Assembly: GCA_958428235.1 (NCBI GenBank)
Contig: CAUAFG010000018.1
Location: 1-47,617 of the forward strand
Origin: Faeciplasma sp900553675
Lineage (GTDB): Bacteria > Bacillota > Clostridia > Oscillospirales > Ruminococcaceae
Reading direction: 5' to 3'
Length of the DNA: 47,617 nucleotides
A program made the position numbers and the translations under genes. Of this stretch, positions 42,720 to 47,617 are shown in pieces; the stretch's first letter is position 1, and each line of letters opens with the position of its first letter. The notes under the pieces were generated by a model, which had not been told where the DNA came from, searched no databases, and saw nothing but the letters and a program-made list of their open reading frames with translations.

Positions 42720-45266
42720 ATGAAGAATAAATTTCTCAGATTGATCGCTTGTCTGCTCGTCGCAGCAACGCTTCTTTCAATCACAATAGTACCTATGTTC
42801 GGTGCGGAAAACACCGAAGATCCCGCCCAGACTACCGATTCAGCTCCTGCCGACGCTCCGGCTGAAAACGCCGAAGATGCTCCCGATGCGGCTGCAACTG
42901 ATGAAAATCAGGAAGGCGAACCGGCAGACGCTCCCGCAGATGGCGAAGAGCCTGCCGAGGGTGAGCCTGCCGAAGGTGAACCCGCAGACGACGCTCCCGC
43001 AGACGAGCCCGCCGACGAAGCAGAGGAAGACTCAAAAGATGAAGACGAGGACGAGGATGAGCCTGCCAAGTTCGTTTCCGACGAGGAAGAGCTTGCAAAG
43101 TCTGAATTTGTCTGCGAAAACGACAATTACGCTCTTTATCTCGACAGAGAATTTGAAAGAATCGGTCTTTTAGTTAAGAAAACCGGATTCATTCACTGGT
43201 CAAACTGCGTAAACGCCATGCTCGACGATGCAACCAGCAAGCCGGCGCTTAAGCAGAACAGAATGTCTAACATCGCCGTTAAATACGGCAACGCCACCGA
43301 CCTTATAACATCATCTTTCCTGTACTCCTACAGACAGTCAACCCAGAAGGAGAACACCGAGTTTGAGATTGAGGACAACGGCGTTAAGATAACCTACAAT
43401 TTAAAAGACTCCAAGTCGGTCGTTCCGGTTCACTTTGAGCTTGAAGACGATCATTTAAGAGTGTACGTCAAGACAAGCGAAATCAAGGAAAAGGCTGGCT
43501 ACAAGGAAGGCGTTGATGCTGAGGAAGCATCCTCCGATGTCTTAATCCTTACCGACATCTCTATCCTTCCTTACATGAGCGCTGCATCCGCCGGCGAAGA
43601 GGGCTATATGTTCATACCGGACGGCTCAGGTGCTGTCATCGACCTCAACAACGGCAAATCCGTTTACAAGAACTACTCCGAATATCTCTACGGCAGAGAC
43701 ATAACCAAGGTAAGAGAGCTTGAAGCCGACGCTGTTGAGCAGGCTTATATGCCGGTTATGGCAATGGTAAGAGGAAACAACGGTCTTGTTATGATAGCGG
43801 ACAAGGGAGATACCTTTGCCACCGTAAACGCAGCCGTTGCAAATAACAAGGGTGATCAGTGCGGTTACAACTACTGCTACTTCTCCTTTGTTCTGAGATC
43901 TTCAGACGATTACCACATGGCAGGCGACTCAGCCACCATCATGGTATTTGAAAAGGGCGACGGCAAGATTCCTGTTGACGAAGTATCCGTTAGATATTAC
44001 CCCGTAACCTCCGATGAGGAGATAGTTCCTTATACGACTATTGCAGACGTTTACCGCGATTACCTTATTGAGGAAAAGGGTCTTACCAAAAAGACCACCG
44101 CAAATTACGCTCCGCTGTTTGTTGACTACTACGGCGGAACCCTTAAGTCCAAGTCGATTTTAGGTATCCCGATAGATATCAAAACCTCTTACACCTCCTT
44201 TGAGCAGGCAATGGAGATAACCTCCAAGCTTCGCGAGGGCGGAGTAGGCGACATGGTAGTAAACTACAACGACTGGACTAACGACTCAATGTCCGCAAAG
44301 ATTGATACTGCCGATTCCGTTGCCGGCTGTCTGGGCGGCAAGAGCGATTTCAAGAAGATGATGCAGTTCTACAAGGAGAACAACGTTGACTTCTACGCTT
44401 CGGTTGACGGTTTCACCTTCAAGTCGGGCGGAAACGGATTCATTACCCTGTTCGACACCGCTTACAGAGTTTCAAAGTCATATTCAAGACAGTATGATTA
44501 CAATATTGCATACGGAACTCCTAATCCGGGTGTTGCACCCGCTCTGCTGGCTCCGAAGTCGATTCCGAAGCTTACAAAGAAGGTTTCCAAGAACATTTCA
44601 AAGCTTGATCTTCCCGGCGTTGGCTTAGGTTCAATTGCTTCCACCGTCTGGTCTGACTTCTCCAACAAGAACCACACCAACCGTGCTACTACTGCACAGT
44701 ACATCATCGACTACTACAAGTCAGCCAAGGAAAGCACCACCGATAAAAAGGTAGTTGCCGAGGCGCCGAACGCTTATCTGCTTCCATATGTTGACACGAT
44801 AACGGGACTGCCGCTTCAGTCAAGCCAGTTCAAGATTGTCGACAGGGATATCCCGTTCTTGCAGATGGTTCTTCACGGCTACACCAACTTCTCCACCGAA
44901 GCTATCAACGGCTCTCCCGACTCCAAAAAGCTCTTCCTGAAAGCTATCGCTTCCGGCTCGAACATCAAGTATGATTTCATCTACAATGAGGCAACCAAGC
45001 TTGTCAATACCGACTATGTAGACCTTTACTATGCTACATACGAAGGCTGGCTCGAACAGTGCGCAGGCGAATATAAGCTTGCAAACGAAGTGCTTTCTCA
45101 GGTTTCCGATTCTGTTATAACCGACTACAGAATCGACGGCTCGGTTATAACAACCACCTATGATAACGGCGTTAAGACCACCGTTGACATTGAAACAGGA
45201 AAGATCACAGTCGGCGGCAAGACCTACAATTATTCCGACTATGTTGACGAAGGAGGCTTGAAATAA
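42720..45266 (+). CDS. DUF5696 secreted glycosidase-like protein
   Basis: The protein (848 residues) has a signal peptide (ending MFGAEN), then about 90 residues almost wholly of Ala, Asp, Glu and Pro with repeated PAEGEPA and PADEPAD units. A beta-rich domain follows (about 120-440, with EGYMFIPDGSGAVIDLNNGK). Next is a TIM-barrel-like domain (about 440-770) opening with TTIADVYRDYLIEEKGLTKK, the DUF5696 signature region, and a short beta tail. The layout resembles glycoside hydrolases that act on large glycans, but I cannot place the catalytic acids. ATG 42720 was preferred to GTG 42708. Its last base is shared with the next start codon. Confidence 0.8.
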   Translation: MKNKFLRLIACLLVAATLLSITIVPMFGAENTEDPAQTTDSAPADAPAENAEDAPDAAATDENQEGEPADAPADGEEPAEGEPAEGEPADDAPADEPADEAEEDSKDEDEDEDEPAKFVSDEEELAKSEFVCENDNYALYLDREFERIGLLVKKTGFIHWSNCVNAMLDDATSKPALKQNRMSNIAVKYGNATDLITSSFLYSYRQSTQKENTEFEIEDNGVKITYNLKDSKSVVPVHFELEDDHLRVYVKTSEIKEKAGYKEGVDAEEASSDVLILTDISILPYMSAASAGEEGYMFIPDGSGAVIDLNNGKSVYKNYSEYLYGRDITKVRELEADAVEQAYMPVMAMVRGNNGLVMIADKGDTFATVNAAVANNKGDQCGYNYCYFSFVLRSSDDYHMAGDSATIMVFEKGDGKIPVDEVSVRYYPVTSDEEIVPYTTIADVYRDYLIEEKGLTKKTTANYAPLFVDYYGGTLKSKSILGIPIDIKTSYTSFEQAMEITSKLREGGVGDMVVNYNDWTNDSMSAKIDTADSVAGCLGGKSDFKKMMQFYKENNVDFYASVDGFTFKSGGNGFITLFDTAYRVSKSYSRQYDYNIAYGTPNPGVAPALLAPKSIPKLTKKVSKNISKLDLPGVGLGSIASTVWSDFSNKNHTNRATTAQYIIDYYKSAKESTTDKKVVAEAPNAYLLPYVDTITGLPLQSSQFKIVDRDIPFLQMVLHGYTNFSTEAINGSPDSKKLFLKAIASGSNIKYDFIYNEATKLVNTDYVDLYYATYEGWLEQCAGEYKLANEVLSQVSDSVITDYRIDGSVITTTYDNGVKTTVDIETGKITVGGKTYNYSDYVDEGGLK

Positions 45267-46237
45267 TGGCTGAAGCAGTAAAAACCGCAAAGGTGAAAGC
45301 TCCCAAGGCTCCTAAGGCACCGAAAGAGCCAAAGGCAAAGGGCATGAAGATTCCTTACGAAAGACGTAAAATGCTTTATGGATACGGATTTTTGGCAATA
45401 TGGATAATAGGAACGATATATTTCTTCCTTAAGCCGCTTTTTGTATCCTTCTGGTATTCATTCAACAAAACCGAGGTTACACTCGGTGAAATGAAGACGA
45501 CATGGTTAGGTCTGCAAAACTATATCGACGCTTTCACCAAAGACACCGATTATGTAAACGCTCTGTTAGAGGTACTTAAAAATACTCTTTGGAAAACGCC
45601 TATCATCATAATCTTCTCGATATTCATTGCAGTTATCCTTAATCAGAAGTTCAGAGGAAGAACATTTGCCCGTGCGGTATTCTTCCTGCCGGTTATCATT
45701 GCAACCGGACCTGTTATGAGCATCATCAACGGCGATATGGACTCTTCCGGATACGCCGGCGGTGCAGATCAGTTTTCAACCATGTTTGAAACCGATATGG
45801 CAGGCGCACTGCTGAGGTTCCTGGGTGTTTACAACATCTCAGACACCGTAACCGATGTTATATCGCTTATAACAAGTGATATCTTCAATCTGGTATGGAA
45901 CTCAGGTATTCAGATAATCATCTTCTTAGCGGCATTGCAGAACATTCCGTTCTCTGCAAAGGAAGCTGCCCAGATCGAAGGCGCAACCTCTTGGGAATTC
46001 TTCTGGAAGATCACTCTTCCTTATATCAGCCCCATGATCGTTGCAAACCTTATTTACACTATCGTAGATTCCTTCATTGACCCTCAGAACGGTGTTATGG
46101 CACTTGTTTTGCAGAAGGCTTCAAACTGGGAACACGGTTTATCGGCGGCTATGGCTTGGTCGTACTTCTTGATTGTAATTCTTGCCCTGTGCATAGTTCT
46201 GCCGATAGTAAACAAGTTCGTTTACTACGAAGTATAA
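45266..46237 (+). CDS. Sugar ABC transporter permease, MalF type (pair 2)
   Basis: The protein (323 residues) has six membrane helices and the EAA loop SAKEAAQIEGATSWEFFWKITLPYISP. The N-terminal cytosolic tail is an Ala/Lys/Pro repeat (KAPKAPKAPKEPKAKG) of about 30 residues. It starts on the last base of the DUF5696 gene with GGAGG (45252-45256) upstream, so coupling is tight. It is the second MalF-type subunit of the cluster. Confidence 0.92.
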   Translation: MAEAVKTAKVKAPKAPKAPKEPKAKGMKIPYERRKMLYGYGFLAIWIIGTIYFFLKPLFVSFWYSFNKTEVTLGEMKTTWLGLQNYIDAFTKDTDYVNALLEVLKNTLWKTPIIIIFSIFIAVILNQKFRGRTFARAVFFLPVIIATGPVMSIINGDMDSSGYAGGADQFSTMFETDMAGALLRFLGVYNISDTVTDVISLITSDIFNLVWNSGIQIIIFLAALQNIPFSAKEAAQIEGATSWEFFWKITLPYISPMIVANLIYTIVDSFIDPQNGVMALVLQKASNWEHGLSAAMAWSYFLIVILALCIVLPIVNKFVYYEV

Positions 46238-46250
46238 AGGAGGGATTTAA

Positions 46251-47441
46251 GTGGCTAAAGAAAAACTTGAAAAGGCTCCTAAGCAGCCTAAAGCTCCCAA
46301 AGAACCAAAGGTTAAAAAGCCTAAGGAAAAGAGTCAGGCTAAGATTGAAAAAGAGTTTAACAAGGAGCGCGCTAAGCGCTTAAAGGAAAGAGAAAAGAAG
46401 TACAGAGCCGCCAAAAAGGCAGGCACACTTGATCCCCGTCAGATGACTCCGGAGCATTTGAGATATCTGCGCCGGAAAAGGATATTTGAAAAGGTATGGC
46501 CGATATTCAGATTCTTCATTCTGTTTGGTCTGTGCTTTGTAATCCTTTACCCGTTGATTTATATGCTTTCAACGGCATTCCGTCCCTCCGCTCAGATGAC
46601 CGACCCCTCGGTTATCTGGCTGCCCAAGTCCTTCACTCTGAACAACATCATGGACGTTTGGAGCATAATGGACTTCGGACCGACGCTTTTGAACACTATT
46701 CTTCTTAACCTTATGTGTTCGCTTCTTTCGGTTGTTGTCTGCGCTGTTACAGGCTACGGTTTTGCAAGATTCAACTTCAAGGGAAAGTCAATCCTGTTTG
46801 CAGTAGTTATCATGCAGATTATCGTTCCTCCGCAGATCACCGTTATACCGCTTTACCTTCAGTGGGCGTTCTTCAAGTGCGCCGGACTTGTAAAGCTGGT
46901 TGCGGCAACCGGAGCCAGCACCTTCTTGGGTATACCGATAAAGACAGAAGGTACAAACTCATACATTTCACTTATCAACCATTCGATAGTAATGTATGCC
47001 CCCGCGATATTCGCCAACGGTATCAAGTCAGGTCTTTATATCCTGATATTCAGACAGTTCTTTAAGGGACTTCCCAAGGAGCTTGAAGACGCCGCCTACC
47101 TCGACGGCTGCGGTCCGTTTAAGACCTTTATCAGAATCATGGTGCCCAATGCGGCTTCATCCTTCTTAACGGTATTCCTGTTTGCAATAGTCTGGTACTG
47201 GAACGACTACTATGTAAGCTCGACCTTCTTCACCAACAACCACACCGTTGCTCTTGCGCTGCAAAAGCTTTCGGCAACGCTTGACGCTCAGCTGTTCAAC
47301 AACGCACAGGTTGGTACACGAAAGAAGATTGTTTGGCTTGAATCCGGATGCTTGCTTACGATCGCGCCGATTTTGGTAATGTACTGCTTCTTGCAGAAGC
47401 ACTTTACCGAAGGTCTGGAACGTTCGGGCTTGGTTGGATAA
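46251..47441 (+). CDS. Sugar ABC transporter permease, MalG type (pair 2)
   Basis: The protein (396 residues) is long for a MalG-type subunit because of a cytosolic N-terminal tail of about 85 residues with KAPKEPKVKKPKEK repeats and an Arg/Lys/Glu helix. Six membrane helices follow; the EAA loop is ELEDAAYLDGCGPFKTFIRIMVPNAA. GTG 46251 follows AAAGGAGGG. A segment of about 40 residues between two helices (CAGLVKLVAATGAS...YISLINHS) is also longer than usual. It is the last gene before the cluster terminator. Confidence 0.92.
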   Translation: MAKEKLEKAPKQPKAPKEPKVKKPKEKSQAKIEKEFNKERAKRLKEREKKYRAAKKAGTLDPRQMTPEHLRYLRRKRIFEKVWPIFRFFILFGLCFVILYPLIYMLSTAFRPSAQMTDPSVIWLPKSFTLNNIMDVWSIMDFGPTLLNTILLNLMCSLLSVVVCAVTGYGFARFNFKGKSILFAVVIMQIIVPPQITVIPLYLQWAFFKCAGLVKLVAATGASTFLGIPIKTEGTNSYISLINHSIVMYAPAIFANGIKSGLYILIFRQFFKGLPKELEDAAYLDGCGPFKTFIRIMVPNAASSFLTVFLFAIVWYWNDYYVSSTFFTNNHTVALALQKLSATLDAQLFNNAQVGTRKKIVWLESGCLLTIAPILVMYCFLQKHFTEGLERSGLVG

Positions 47442-47456
47442 TAAAAATGTTCTTTG

Positions 47457-47492
47457 CAAGAGCGTATCTTTTGGATGCGCTCTTGTTTTTTT
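47457..47492 (+). terminator. Terminator of the ten-gene cluster
   Basis: CAAGAGCGTATC (47457-47468) pairs with GATGCGCTCTTG (47474-47485) around TTTTG, followed by seven T. It is the first clear terminator after 33361. Confidence 0.93.
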
Positions 47493-47499
47493 CTGTCAA

Positions 47500-47617
47500 G
47501 GTTATATATCAGGGTTTGGTTAGAACTATTACTTTGTGCAGTCATGGACGTGCTTCGCACGCCCATCGGGAGACCCCCGGCGAGGGTCTCCCACGGCAAA
47601 ACAGTCCACCGGACTGT
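47500..47617 (-). repeat. Multi-palindrome element, copy 2 (inverted, runs off the window)
   Basis: On the minus strand this repeats the element at 26575: ACAGTCCGGTGGACTGT at the window edge, then GGGAGACC...GGTCTCCC, then GTGCGAAGCAC, then GACTGCA near 47537, and weaker similarity to about 47500. Each of the three blocks is a hairpin. The element lies just after the cluster terminator. An open frame through it is spurious. Confidence 0.75.

Noticed and set aside
47288..47599. Minus-strand frame at the right edge
   Set aside because: It overlaps the end of the permease gene, the terminator and the palindrome element; no coding signs.

Overview
The window reads as chromosome of a spore-forming member of the Clostridia, most likely an Oscillospirales (Ruminococcaceae-like) gut lineage. 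The evidence is a complete GerA-GerB-GerC germinant-receptor operon, a T-box leader in front of thrS, RNase Y, an Asp23/FakA pair, many consensus sigma-A promoters (TTGACA/TATAAT, 17-bp spacing), strong GGAGG ribosome sites and an NPxTG-type wall anchor. The assignment below class level is inference. I see no phage, plasmid, CRISPR array or complete insertion sequence.

Layout. 1-520: end of an rRNA operon (23S 3' end, 5S, tRNA-Asn, terminator). 540-5191: GNAT acetyltransferase, sirtuin, secD-secF and a TIM-barrel sugar isomerase-like protein. 5192-7334: an AT-rich island with a secreted C39-like cysteine protease whose signal peptide is interrupted by a stop codon, a gene remnant, and a related lipoprotein. 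7417-9123 (minus): nrdR, then a DUF421-DUF4363 membrane pair. 9441-13127: the germination operon. 13374-18956: Asp23, FakA and a heterodimeric ABC exporter. 19029-21676: DUF4830 protein, RsuA-type pseudouridine synthase and an MsmX/UgpC-type sugar-transport ATPase. 21792-24693: SGNH hydrolase lipoprotein and an ECF sigma factor with a long C-terminal extension. 24817-28412 (minus): M28 peptidase, a nest of dispersed repeats, RNase Y. 28764-30853: T-box and thrS. 31177-32840: a very strongly expressed, wall-anchored surface protein.

32977-47492 is the most unusual part. One consensus promoter, a leader of about 350 nt and a single clear terminator bracket ten co-directional, mostly overlapping genes: two LolD/MacB-class ATPases (the second with an AbrB-like tail), a 977-residue solute-binding protein with two carbohydrate-binding-like domains, a MalF/MalG permease pair, an NHL-propeller/TPR membrane protein, a Yip1-family membrane protein, a DUF5696 glycosidase-like secreted protein, and a second MalF/MalG pair. 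No MalK-type ATPase is present in it; the only one in the window is the lone MsmX-type gene at 20534. I read this as an uncharacterised envelope machine for recognising, processing and moving a glycan; the function is inference.

Two dispersed repeat families occur between genes: an element of about 140 bp in three copies (19489, 26203, 26511 inverted), and a multi-palindrome element in two copies (26575 and the right edge of the window).
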